Shown here in pieces: positions 54,270-62,716 of a stretch of 64,000 nt of DNA. Position numbers and translations under genes: made by a program. This DNA is from Streptomyces lucensis JCM 4490 (lineage in GTDB: Bacteria > Actinomycetota > Actinomycetes > Streptomycetales > Streptomycetaceae). The notes under the pieces are model-generated. The model was given only the letters and a program-made list of their open reading frames with translations. It was not told the origin of the DNA and searched no databases. The first letter of the stretch is position 1, and each line of letters opens with the position of its first letter. The stretch lies in contig NZ_BMUE01000003.1 of the NCBI RefSeq assembly GCF_014650035.1, positions 496,001-560,000 on the forward strand, given 5' to 3'.

Positions 54270-55118
54270 ATGCACATCGAATTTCGCGGTCGGCGACTGC
54301 GGAGAGCTGTCCTTTCGAGTTCGTTTCTGATCACGGCGTCGGTCTGCACGGCCTGCTCCCCGTCGGGGATTTCGGGCTCCCGGGCAACCGGCATCAGCGA
54401 CGACTCCTTTCCCGCCGCGACCCGGCCCGGCGCCGTCGTCGTGGTCTGCCTCGACACCTCGGGTTCCTACCCCACCGCCGAACGGGAGTCGGCGCGGAAC
54501 GCGGTCGCCGCGGCGTTACCGAAGCTCGTCCTGCCCGGCCGGAAGGCCAGCACGGTCTACGTCTACACGATCGGCGTCAACACCTACGGGGAGCCGCCCA
54601 AGCTGGAGCTCGACATCCCGGCCCTGCGGGGCAGGCCGGTGGGCGTCGGCGCCGGTTCAGGTCCCCTGCAGCGCAAGCGAGTGGCCGCCGGCGCGCGGGA
54701 ATTCGCCGAGCGGTGGGGCGAACTGCACAAGCGGGCGCTCTCCTCCGCCCGCGCCCAAGGACAACGGCTGAACGCCCTGAAGGTGTCGAAGTCCGAATCG
54801 GGGACGGACCTCGGCGGCTGCCTCAAGAACGCGTCGGAGCAGTTCGCCGACCGGTCCCGGAAAGGCCCCCGCTACCTCGTGATGGCGTCCGATCTGGACC
54901 CCGACGGATTGCAGCAGCAGTCCACCGCGCGCATGACCGGAGCGACGGTCTCGGTCGTCGACTTCACGTGTTCGCAGGCCGTCCAGTGCGACGCGCGGAA
55001 AAGCCGGTGGACGAAGAAGTTCCGCGAACTCGGCGCCTCCACGGTCTCCATCACCAGGCCCGGATATCCCGAGCACCTTTTCGAGGACGGCTCCGGTTCG
55101 ACGGGAGCGGGCTCGTGA
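54270..55118 (+). CDS. Secreted or membrane-anchored vWA-domain protein
   Basis: This 282-residue protein has an N-terminal signal-like segment (RRAVLSSSFLITASVCTACS) with a possible, imperfect lipobox. It continues into a von Willebrand A domain: VVVVCLDTSGSYP holds the MIDAS DxSxS motif, ESGTDLGGCL the conserved Thr region, and RYLVMASDLDP the later strand. It would bind a metal-dependent ligand outside the membrane or hold a complex together. The start ATG 54270 was chosen because it precedes the signal segment. Its stop overlaps the kinase GTG by 4 bp, so the pair is coupled. Confidence 0.8.
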   Translation: MHIEFRGRRLRRAVLSSSFLITASVCTACSPSGISGSRATGISDDSFPAATRPGAVVVVCLDTSGSYPTAERESARNAVAAALPKLVLPGRKASTVYVYTIGVNTYGEPPKLELDIPALRGRPVGVGAGSGPLQRKRVAAGAREFAERWGELHKRALSSARAQGQRLNALKVSKSESGTDLGGCLKNASEQFADRSRKGPRYLVMASDLDPDGLQQQSTARMTGATVSVVDFTCSQAVQCDARKSRWTKKFRELGASTVSITRPGYPEHLFEDGSGSTGAGS

Positions 55119-57142
55119 TCGGCATCCCGGTATTCGTTTGGGTCGGCGCCGCCTGTCTCCTGCTGCTGCCGCTGTCCGCCTTCCTGCGCCGGCAGCTGCA
55201 CGTCATCACCGTCGCGGTGGCCGAGTGGTGCGCCTACTGCTTCGGTCTGGTGACGGCGGAACTGCAGGCCGCCGCCGACAGCACCGGCCGCGCGGTGTCC
55301 GCGGCCCGGCACGGCATCTCCAAGGGCGGCTGGCCGGTGTGGCCGCTGATCGCCGCGATCATCGCGGTGAGCGGGGCGTTCCTGTTCGTCAGGTCCGAGT
55401 ACTACCTGGTCTCGCTGACCGCGAAGGCCATCTTCGCCCCCGACCAGGTCACCGCCGCCCAGGGCGTGATCCACGCCAGCGGCCCGGAGCTGGAGATGGC
55501 CAAGTCGGTGGCCTGGGTGTTCGTCGGCGGGACGCTGGTGCTGGGCGGGCTGCCGTTCGTACTGGCCGACCGCAACTCGCACCGGGTCGGCCCGCTCGAC
55601 CAGCAGCCGCGCAGCGTCAAGCGAGCCGTCACCGGCGCGGTCTACGTACTGTCGGTGGTGGCCGTGGCCGGCTCGGTCGTCCTCGGCTGCTACCGCGCCT
55701 ACCTGACCACCAGCATCGAGGGCGCGACCGTGATGGACCACGTGGCCGCGTACGCGGCCGGCGGCGCCACCGCCGCCATCACCAGCGTGGGGTCGCTCGC
55801 GGTGGGATGGGCGGTGGACTACGCGCTGATGGGCGTGTGGCTGCTGCTCGTGGCGCTGGTGCACGTGATGTTCCGGCTGCTCGTGGTGCCGGCGAGGATG
55901 GTGACCGACCTGGCGCACCGCAACGCGGCGGTCATCACGCCGACCACCGTGGAGGCCGTGGCCCGGCTCGGCGGCGCGGGCGCCTCCCGGCGACGGCCGA
56001 GGACCGGGGTCCGGGCGGACGGGGGGAAGCCGTCCGGGCAGGCCGAGGACCCACGGGCCGACAGCGTCGGCGACGAGACGGACCCACCGGACATGGTGGT
56101 GCCGCCCGGCAGCGTCTTCGCCGGCCGCTGGCAGGTCGTGGGGAAGCTGCCGGACGCCGACACCCCCGGGTTCGCGGCGGCGGTCCTGCTCTGCCGGGAC
56201 CTGAGCCAGGCGGGGACGGCGGCCTCCTATGTCATCAAGCTGCTGTCGAAGGAGGGCCGCAACATCAAGGGGTGGCGCAGGGAGCTGGAGGCCGCCGAGC
56301 AGGTGAGCAGCGAGTGGGCGGTCAAGGTGGTCGACAGCGGCACGACCGGGAAGTGGCTGTGGACGGTCACCCCGCGCTACGTACCCGGTTCGCTCGCGGT
56401 CTTCGGACGGGAGGAGGCCAGCAGGCGGCCCCTGGAGTGGTGCCTGATCATGGTCGAGCAACTGCTGTGGGGTCTCGACGCGGTCCACGAGCAGAACATC
56501 GCGCATCTGGACATCAAGCCGCAGAACGTCCTGCTGTCCTGGGAGGACGACAAGCAGCGGAACCTGCGACCCGCGCTCGCGGACTTCGGCCTGGCCAAGC
56601 AGTTCTCGCAGGCGGATTCCACCCAGACCGGCCGCCCGCGCGGCACTTACTACTACATGTCCTACGAGCAGATGACGGTCACCAGGTTCCGTGACGACCG
56701 GTCCCCGCTCTCGGACGTCTACGCCATGGGCAGCCTGCTCTACTGGCTGATCTCCGGCAAACCCGCCCTGGCCCGCGAGGCACACGCCCTCTCCGAGGAA
56801 CCGGACATGGTGCACATCGCGGAACTGATGCGGCGCAACCACCGCCCGGCACGGCTGGACGAGCTGGTCAAGGGCCTGCCCAAGAACGTCGCGGACCTGG
56901 CCGAGCAGTGGCTGTCCTACGATCCGCACCGGCGTCTCGCCCAGCACGAGGAGGCGACGCCGGCCAAGAGCGCACTGTTCATGCTGCACGAGGTGACCCA
57001 GGAGCTGCGCGGCAACGATCCGAACGCACTGGCCATGTACGTCGGACCGGACATCGCGCTCGGCGGTCTGCCCCGCGCCGCCGAGGAGAGCCTCAGTGAC
57101 GACTCGGGCATCGAGACGGAGTCGCAGGAGCCGCCGTGCTGA
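55115..57142 (+). CDS. Polytopic membrane Ser/Thr kinase with HLD catalytic loop
   Basis: This 675-residue protein has about six transmembrane segments in the first 260 residues, a Pro/charged linker, and a C-terminal Hanks-type kinase domain (about 335-610). Catalytic motifs: SYVIKLL Lys375, AHLDIKPQN (Asp466, Lys468, Asn471) and ADFGLAK (Asp490). The loop has HLD instead of HRD, so activation may not need activation-loop phosphorylation. Membrane part in front of the kinase is the reverse of the usual actinobacterial plan. GTG 55115 overlaps the vWA stop, and the 3' end overlaps the PP2C gene by 7 bp, making a kinase-phosphatase couple. Confidence 0.85.
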   Translation: MIGIPVFVWVGAACLLLLPLSAFLRRQLHVITVAVAEWCAYCFGLVTAELQAAADSTGRAVSAARHGISKGGWPVWPLIAAIIAVSGAFLFVRSEYYLVSLTAKAIFAPDQVTAAQGVIHASGPELEMAKSVAWVFVGGTLVLGGLPFVLADRNSHRVGPLDQQPRSVKRAVTGAVYVLSVVAVAGSVVLGCYRAYLTTSIEGATVMDHVAAYAAGGATAAITSVGSLAVGWAVDYALMGVWLLLVALVHVMFRLLVVPARMVTDLAHRNAAVITPTTVEAVARLGGAGASRRRPRTGVRADGGKPSGQAEDPRADSVGDETDPPDMVVPPGSVFAGRWQVVGKLPDADTPGFAAAVLLCRDLSQAGTAASYVIKLLSKEGRNIKGWRRELEAAEQVSSEWAVKVVDSGTTGKWLWTVTPRYVPGSLAVFGREEASRRPLEWCLIMVEQLLWGLDAVHEQNIAHLDIKPQNVLLSWEDDKQRNLRPALADFGLAKQFSQADSTQTGRPRGTYYYMSYEQMTVTRFRDDRSPLSDVYAMGSLLYWLISGKPALAREAHALSEEPDMVHIAELMRRNHRPARLDELVKGLPKNVADLAEQWLSYDPHRRLAQHEEATPAKSALFMLHEVTQELRGNDPNALAMYVGPDIALGGLPRAAEESLSDDSGIETESQEPPC

Positions 57143-58308
57143 AGCTCGCGAACCTCCTGGCCATGGCCCTGACCGTCCCCGTTCTCGCGGTGGTGATCCT
57201 TGTGTTGAGAGAACTGCGTCTCACCTTCGTCCGTCGGCACCAGCACCAGCACCAGCACCAGGCGCCGGCCGACCGCGGTGCGCCGGAGAAGAAGTCCCAG
57301 GAGGCGGAGCCGGGGAAACGCAGCGCCTTCGAGACACCCGGCCATGGGGTCCCGCCACGGCTGCGGGAGCCGTCGCGCACGCTGCCGGCCCTCGGTCCGA
57401 CGGCGGCCGGCACCGGGGAGCCCCCCGAGGAGAAACGGACTCCCGAGGAGGAACAGCGTCCGTCCGAACCGCTCGTGACGCCCCGCAAGTCGCTCCCCGC
57501 GCTGCCGCCCGAGACGCGCACGGAGGCCCGGCCAGCCGGGACGTCACGGGAGCTGGTGCCGCTGCCGGGGACGGTCCCGCAGCGGCAGCGCGAGGACGGC
57601 GCCGGCGTGTGGCTGCACACAGGCGCGGCGACCACGGCCGGCCGGCACCGGCGGCGGAACGAGGACTCCCACTTCGCGGACACGGACCTGCTGGTCGTGG
57701 CCGACGGCGTCGGCGGCGCCCCGGCGGGCGACGTCGCCTCGAAGCTGGCCGTCGACACGGTCGTCCAGGCCTGGCGGCGTGGCGCGCGGCGGACCCACCA
57801 TCACCTCCAGGGAGGTTTCCGGGACGCCAACGCGGCCGTCCTGGGGCACGTCAAGGGCAATCCGCAGCTGCGGGGCATGGCCACGACCCTGGACGCGTGC
57901 GCCGTGATCGGCGACCGGATCGTGGGGGCGCACGTCGGAGACGGCTACGTCTGGGCGGTGCCTCCCGAGCGGACGTCGGTCCGGCAGATCACCAGGCCCC
58001 ACGCCGCTCCGCAGGGCCCGCTGCTGAGGATGATCGGCTCGTCCGTACCGGTCCATCCCGACCTGTGGGCGGTCGACGCCCGTCCGGACACCCGGCTGGT
58101 GCTCTCCAGCGACGGACTGCCGGCCGACCTGGACGAGCGGGAACTGCACCGCCTGATCCTGTCGACCGCCGACATGGCGCCCGCGGAAACCGCTTCGGTT
58201 CTCATGAAGGCCGCCCTCAAAGCGGGAGGAACCGATAATATCACCGTAATTGTTGCTGATGTGGTCCTCAGCGGATCAATCGAACAGCCACTCTTGCTCA
58301 GTGAATGA
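57136..58308 (+). CDS. Membrane-anchored PP2C-type protein phosphatase
   Basis: This 390-residue protein has one N-terminal transmembrane helix (LLAMALTVPVLAVVILVL), a His-Gln tandem run from a (CACCAG)4 repeat (57238-57261), a Pro/Glu-rich linker and a PP2C domain from about residue 158. Metal-site motifs are present: RNEDS (174-178), VVADGVGG (187-194), HVGDGYVW and GGTDNITVI. It should reverse phosphorylation by the kinase encoded just upstream. The GTG 57136 start overlaps the kinase gene by 7 bp. One metal-site variation: the usual GDSR reads GDGY, so activity may be altered. Confidence 0.85.
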   Translation: MLKLANLLAMALTVPVLAVVILVLRELRLTFVRRHQHQHQHQAPADRGAPEKKSQEAEPGKRSAFETPGHGVPPRLREPSRTLPALGPTAAGTGEPPEEKRTPEEEQRPSEPLVTPRKSLPALPPETRTEARPAGTSRELVPLPGTVPQRQREDGAGVWLHTGAATTAGRHRRRNEDSHFADTDLLVVADGVGGAPAGDVASKLAVDTVVQAWRRGARRTHHHLQGGFRDANAAVLGHVKGNPQLRGMATTLDACAVIGDRIVGAHVGDGYVWAVPPERTSVRQITRPHAAPQGPLLRMIGSSVPVHPDLWAVDARPDTRLVLSSDGLPADLDERELHRLILSTADMAPAETASVLMKAALKAGGTDNITVIVADVVLSGSIEQPLLLSE

Positions 58309-58318
58309 TCGGGGGGTC

Positions 58319-59047
58319 ATGCACGTCGCACCACGAGCGACCATCGAGCTGCAGAGCCAGGACGGTCTGCGGTCCTTCCAGCTCGTACCGGAGGAGACCT
58401 TCTACCTCACCCGGCAGGTGATCGCCCCGGACGACGAGGAACGGGGGCGCTTCATCTCGCGCGGGCCCAACTGCCCGCAGATCACCTTCCTCGCCGGCCG
58501 CTGGATGCTGCTGAACGAGTCCGAGAGCCGACGCGTCAGGGTGGCGCTCCCGCGCGGCGGGTACGAGGAGGTCGGCCAGGGCGGGGCGGTACGCCTGAAC
58601 CCAGGCCGGACCGTCCTCTACTTCGGTCCCAACGGCGAGATCCAGGTCGCCGTCGTGATCGGGCCGGCGGCCGAACCGGACGAGAAGGCGGAGGCCCGGT
58701 CCGGGGAGAAGACCGACCGGGGCCCGGATCCCACCGCCCAGGTGGAGCGCGTACTCGTCCAGCAGTCGTCCAGGACCGTGCTGGTCGCGGTCCTGGCGCC
58801 CTGGCTGTCCGGGGACCCCGCCCTGCAGGACCTGAAGGACCGCGCGGTGGCCGCGCAGTGCGCCGGATTCAGCGTGGGATACGTCGACAAGGTGCTCAAG
58901 GAGGTCAGGGCGGAGCTGTGGCCGGACACCAGCGCCCGTCCCAGCCGCGCCGAACTAGCCGACTACTTCCTGATCCGCGGTCTGCTGGGCGCCGCCGACG
59001 TGCTCGCCCTCCGCCACGTCGCCTGCGGCCACACCCGCGGGCGCTGA
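58319..59047 (+). CDS. FHA-like protein with C-terminal HTH-like region
   Basis: This is a 242-residue protein. Residues about 10-115 look like an FHA-type beta-sandwich (FYLTRQVI, FISRGPNCPQITF, WMLLNESESRRVRV), which would read phospho-Thr marks from the adjacent kinase. Residues about 150-235 are helical (LKDRAVAAQCAGFSVGYVDKVL, two joined helices, and RAELADYFLIRGLLG), possibly a DNA-binding or interaction domain. FHA recognition is by pattern and position and is not certain, because the canonical SxxH and NG motifs are not clear. ATG 58319 follows GGGGGG; it lies 10 bp after the PP2C stop. Confidence 0.55.
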   Translation: MHVAPRATIELQSQDGLRSFQLVPEETFYLTRQVIAPDDEERGRFISRGPNCPQITFLAGRWMLLNESESRRVRVALPRGGYEEVGQGGAVRLNPGRTVLYFGPNGEIQVAVVIGPAAEPDEKAEARSGEKTDRGPDPTAQVERVLVQQSSRTVLVAVLAPWLSGDPALQDLKDRAVAAQCAGFSVGYVDKVLKEVRAELWPDTSARPSRAELADYFLIRGLLGAADVLALRHVACGHTRGR

Positions 59048-59052
59048 CGGAC

Positions 59053-59097
59053 GGCGGCACCGGCACGGCGCAAATCGGCGCCGGTGCCGGTGCCGCC
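59053..59097. terminator. Bidirectional hairpin between convergent genes
   Basis: GGCGGCACCGGC (59053-59064) and GCCGGTGCCGCC (59086-59097) are perfect 12-bp arms. The hairpin serves both the FHA-like gene and the convergent membrane-protein gene. Confidence 0.8.
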
Positions 59098-59807
59098 TAG
59101 GGGGTGCGGGGCACGGTCCCCAGCATGAGTTCCGGATCGCGTACACCCGCCAGGCGGGCGAAGTCCAGCACGTACTTCTGGACGTCGTCCTGCAGCCTGG
59201 CCAGTTCCCGGCGGCACTCCGCCGCCTGCGGCCACCTGGACTCGTCCAGGCCGGGGTTCGCGTCCTCGAACTCCCGCAACCGCACGTGCCACTTGGACAG
59301 GAAGGGCCGCAACTCCCGGTTCAGCAGGTTCACCGCCAGGTACTCGACCGTGACGCCGTCCCCGTGCCCGGTCGGCCGGGCGGCCTTCAGAATGTCGCGG
59401 GTCGTGGCGAACAGTCCGTACAGCGAGGTGAGCACCTCGCGGAGATTCCCGTCGCCGTCGTCGAGACGCTGTGTGGAGGTGCGGGTGACCGACTCGACGA
59501 AGAGCTGCCAGGAGACGGCGCGGGTATGGTCGTTGACGACGAACGTCAGCTCGCTCAGCTGCGGCACGGTGATCCGCATCTCGGTCAGCCGGGCCGTCCT
59601 GCGGTAGAAGCCGGCTGCCAGATAGCCCAGCGCGCCCACCGCGGCGCCCACGGCCGTGAACGCGTAGACCCCACCGGCGCTCTGCAGTCCGTAGACCCCC
59701 GCGCCGGCCGCTCCGCCCACCACGGCCGCGGTGAAGGCGCGGACCGTGCGGCTACCGGGCAAGGTGAAGATCACACAAGGAGTGTAGTCGCGAAGTCCCC
59801 TGTCCAT
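59097..59807 (-). CDS. Two-TM protein of unknown function
   Basis: This protein has about 236 residues from ATG 59807; the frame is open further upstream but that part overlaps the TIR/SEFIR gene in another frame and looks non-coding. After a short basic start there are two adjoining transmembrane segments (FTAAVVGGAAGAGVYGL and FTAVGAAVGALGYLAAGFY), then a helical cytoplasmic domain of ~150 residues with an Arg/Glu-rich end. It follows the TIR-like/SEFIR gene by 23 bp on the same strand. I do not recognise the family; it may anchor or regulate that protein. Confidence 0.65.
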   Translation of the reverse strand: MDRGLRDYTPCVIFTLPGSRTVRAFTAAVVGGAAGAGVYGLQSAGGVYAFTAVGAAVGALGYLAAGFYRRTARLTEMRITVPQLSELTFVVNDHTRAVSWQLFVESVTRTSTQRLDDGDGNLREVLTSLYGLFATTRDILKAARPTGHGDGVTVEYLAVNLLNRELRPFLSKWHVRLREFEDANPGLDESRWPQAAECRRELARLQDDVQKYVLDFARLAGVRDPELMLGTVPRTP

Positions 59808-59830
59808 CAGGGTCTTTGCCGAGGCGGCGG

Positions 59831-60943
59831 CTACAGAGGTGAGGGGGAGCCTCGCCGCAGGTAGCCCAGCAGCTGGTCGAGGTCTCCCTGACCGGTGACG
59901 GGGTCGATCAGGTACACCGTGGCGGAGCGGGAGCCGGGGAAGTCGGGCAGCGCCTCCTCGCCGAACCGCGGGAAGAGGACCCGCAGGATGCGCTTCTGCC
60001 AGGTGCCCGGGTTGCCGTAGACCTGGTCCAGGACGTAACCGCCCTCCCACGTCGCCCCCATGCCCTTCCCGGGCTGCTCCCGCTGCTTCAGCCTGCGCCG
60101 GTAGGCGGGGGACGCCACCGTCAGGATGAAGTCGGCGGCCTCCAGGTTGTCGGCCATCCAGCGCAGCCAGATCTGCGGCTCGTGCGCCACGTCCTGATCC
60201 AGCACCACGGTGAGGCCCGCGTCCTTCAGCAACTGGGCCAGGGAGCTGACCTCGGCGCTGTGCCGGGCGTCGTCGTGCGCGTACGAGACGAACACGAGGG
60301 GCGCGCTCTCCCGCAGGGCGGTGACGGCCGTCTGCGGTGCCTGCTGGACGGCGGCCGTCAGGGACGTACGAACGGACGGCTGCCGTGGTGGCGGAAGCGG
60401 CGCGGTCCGCGCGACGCGCTCGGCGGCCGGCAGCGGCGGCAGGGCGGCCGTGAGTCCCTTGCGCACCGCGGCCGCCAGCTCCCGCAGGACGTGCCGGTAG
60501 GCGGACGAGTCGGGGCCCTGGTTCCGCACCACCCGGTACAACCCCACCTTGTTGTAGGGGGCCATGACGTCACCCGTGAGCATGGGCGGCCGGGGCCGGC
60601 CGCCCGGGAGTTCGTCGATGCGGTGCCACCGGACCAGTACCCGCTCCGGTGGCCTCGCCGGGCGGCGCCGGGCCGGGACGTGGTCCAGCCGGCGCTGGAA
60701 CAGCTTCCAGTCGTCCAGGCAGCCTTCGTCGAGGTAGTAGTCCGGCGAACACAGCACCACCAGCACACCGGCCTCGGCGACCAGCGAACCACGCTCGTCG
60801 GCCGACAGGGTGTGATCGCACTTGCGGGCGTCGACCTTCCTGCCCAGCAGGCGGCTCACCTCCTCGGCCAGGTCGTCGTGGAAGCGCGCGGCGTACGCGG
60901 GATTCTCGGCGGCCGCGAAACTCGTGACGAAGCAACTTGCCAT
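59831..60943 (-). CDS. TIR-like (FxsC-type) plus SEFIR domain protein
   Basis: This 370-residue protein has two signalling domains. Residues 1 to about 165 resemble the TIR-like FxsC proteins and the gene at the window's right end: CFVTSFA start, FHDDLAEEVSRLLG, LVVLCSPDYYLDEGCLDDW, and the final YRHVLRELAAAV. Residues about 215-370 are a SEFIR domain: PLVFVSYAHDD, LAQLLKDAGLTVVLDQDV and ADFILTVASPAY. ATG 60943 has AAGGGGGG upstream, which removes a low-quality N-terminal extension. It is divergent from the radical SAM gene 195 bp away. TIR and SEFIR domains mediate assembly or nucleotide hydrolysis in immune-like systems; activity here is unknown. Confidence 0.8.
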   Translation of the reverse strand: MASCFVTSFAAAENPAYAARFHDDLAEEVSRLLGRKVDARKCDHTLSADERGSLVAEAGVLVVLCSPDYYLDEGCLDDWKLFQRRLDHVPARRRPARPPERVLVRWHRIDELPGGRPRPPMLTGDVMAPYNKVGLYRVVRNQGPDSSAYRHVLRELAAAVRKGLTAALPPLPAAERVARTAPLPPPRQPSVRTSLTAAVQQAPQTAVTALRESAPLVFVSYAHDDARHSAEVSSLAQLLKDAGLTVVLDQDVAHEPQIWLRWMADNLEAADFILTVASPAYRRRLKQREQPGKGMGATWEGGYVLDQVYGNPGTWQKRILRVLFPRFGEEALPDFPGSRSATVYLIDPVTGQGDLDQLLGYLRRGSPSPL

Positions 60944-61138
60944 GGGCAACCCCCCTTCACTCCCCTTTGTCCACGAGCGCCTCCGTTTACGCCTTCGCGC
61001 CCCTGAACGTTGGCCAGTTGACACCTCGTCGCACACGAGAAGGGCTGGTTACGCTGAACGGGGGCCTGCCATCAGCGTGCCGCCGGTCATTCCGGCCCGG
61101 CGCCGCGTCCGCCTCCATCGGGACGATCGGGGGCCAGG

Positions 61139-62461
61139 ATGAACAGCGCACGGAACCGCGTTTCGGGGGATGACGCCCCCGTGTTAGACGCACCGTTCCG
61201 GGGCGCTCGGATACATACTGACAGTACGTCACCGGACGCCGTGCCGCACCGGTGGCAGGGGCCCACTTTCGAACAGAACTGCCCCCCGACCGGGCATTGG
61301 CCCATGCCTCACGTTTCCGTGACGCAGGACGGGCACATGCGGCTTTCGGCGTTCGACCAATTCGTGGTCAAGCTGCACAGCAGATGCAACCTGGCATGCG
61401 ACTACTGTTATGTCTTCGAATTGCGGGACACCGGATGGCGCAATCGCCCGCGGACCATGCCGGCCGCCGTCCGGGAGAAAACGGTCGCGAGAATGACCGA
61501 ACACGTACGCCGGCACGGGCTGCGCCGCGTCCGGGTGATCCTGCACGGCGGCGAGCCCCTGCTCGCCGGCACGGCCGTCATCGACGACTTCGCCGCGTCC
61601 GTGCGCCGGACCGTCGGGGCGACGGGCGCGCGTGTGGAACTCGCCGTGCAGACCAACGGCACCCTGCTCACGGACGCCGTGCTGGACGTACTGCACCGGC
61701 ACGACATGTGCGTCGGCGTCAGCCTCGACGGCGACGCGGAGGGACACGACCGCCACCGGGGCAGGCGCGGGACCCGCGGCACGTCACGCGGCAGCCACGC
61801 CCAGGTGACCGCGGCCCTCGCCCGGCTGGACTCCCCGCGTCACCGGCGGCTGTTCGGCGGCCTGCTGTGCACCGTCGACCTGGCCAACCCGCCGCGTCAG
61901 ACCTACGACGCCCTGGTGGCACACCACCCGCCCGCCGTCGACTTCCTGCTTCCGCACGCCACCTGGGACGCGCCCCCCGCGGGCCGGAGCGGCACGCGGG
62001 CGCCGTACGGGGACTGGCTGTGCGAGGTGTTCGACCGGTGGGACGCCACCGGCCGGCCGGTGCGGGTACGGCTCTTCGAGTCCGTCATCGACCTGATCCG
62101 CAGTGGCGTCGGCGCGGGCGTGGAGACACTCGGCGCCCTGCCCGCCGCGGTGGCGGTGATCGAGACGGACGGGGCCCTGGTGTGGACCGACTCCCTCAAC
62201 GCCGTGGCCGACGGAGCCTCCCACACCGGTGCGACCATATTCAGCCATTCATTCGACGGTGTTCTGGCATTGCCCGACGCCCCCGAACACGGCATCGGGA
62301 CACTGTGCCCCACCTGCCGCTCCTGCCCGCTGGTCGACGTCTGCGGCGGTGGACTCCGTGCTCACCGCCACGGCCGCGGACGGGGATTCGCCAATCCGTC
62401 GGTGTACTGTCTGGACCTCACTCGGCTCATCCGGCACATCCGGCACCGAACAGCCACATGA
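61139..62461 (+). CDS. fxsB: Radical SAM/SPASM peptide maturase, FxsB family
   Basis: This 440-residue protein has the [4Fe-4S] radical SAM motif CNLACDYCY (Cys83, 87, 90) in the FxsB-like FVVKLHSRCNLACD context, then LHGGEPLL and QTNGTLLTD. The C-terminal SPASM cluster region CPTCRSCPLVDVCGGG (Cys390, 393, 396, 402) with GFANPSVYC (Cys424) is the FxsB pattern. Family members form cyclophane or other crosslinks in small peptides. The first ~60 residues are unlike the family; starts ATG 61139, 61304 and 61337 are possible. It is followed by an FxsC-like gene, the usual partner. No FxSxx-ending precursor is seen upstream. Confidence 0.88.
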   Translation: MNSARNRVSGDDAPVLDAPFRGARIHTDSTSPDAVPHRWQGPTFEQNCPPTGHWPMPHVSVTQDGHMRLSAFDQFVVKLHSRCNLACDYCYVFELRDTGWRNRPRTMPAAVREKTVARMTEHVRRHGLRRVRVILHGGEPLLAGTAVIDDFAASVRRTVGATGARVELAVQTNGTLLTDAVLDVLHRHDMCVGVSLDGDAEGHDRHRGRRGTRGTSRGSHAQVTAALARLDSPRHRRLFGGLLCTVDLANPPRQTYDALVAHHPPAVDFLLPHATWDAPPAGRSGTRAPYGDWLCEVFDRWDATGRPVRVRLFESVIDLIRSGVGAGVETLGALPAAVAVIETDGALVWTDSLNAVADGASHTGATIFSHSFDGVLALPDAPEHGIGTLCPTCRSCPLVDVCGGGLRAHRHGRGRGFANPSVYCLDLTRLIRHIRHRTAT

Positions 62462-62574
62462 ACCGAAAAGGAACGCGCGCCCGAAATCGACGGCCGACGG
62501 GCACAGATATCCGGACTTTTCAGCCGCTTCAAGGGGACCCGACCGATGACCTGGTTTCAAACCAGCCCCCATGA
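62458..62574 (+). CDS. Small ORF overlapping the maturase stop; possible peptide
   Basis: This is a 38-codon ORF whose ATG overlaps the radical SAM stop (ATGA), as expected for coupled translation. It starts MNRKGTRARNRR and ends DDLVSNQPP. It does not end in FxSxx, so it is not a canonical FxsA. It may be a divergent precursor, a leader or chance. Basic Arg-rich N-terminus and short Pro-ended tail are all that can be said. Confidence 0.25.
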   Translation: MNRKGTRARNRRPTGTDIRTFQPLQGDPTDDLVSNQPP

Positions 62575-62716
62575 GGGCAAAACTGCCTATCATAGACCCG
62601 AATCGGCGTCGATGCGCAGGTCCGGACCGGGTGACGGGTCCGGCGGCACCGGCGCGGGTCAGTGGGGCGGTGACAGGCCATCGTCGTTCGGGAGGCTGGT
62701 CCCTTGGGGGGTTGAC

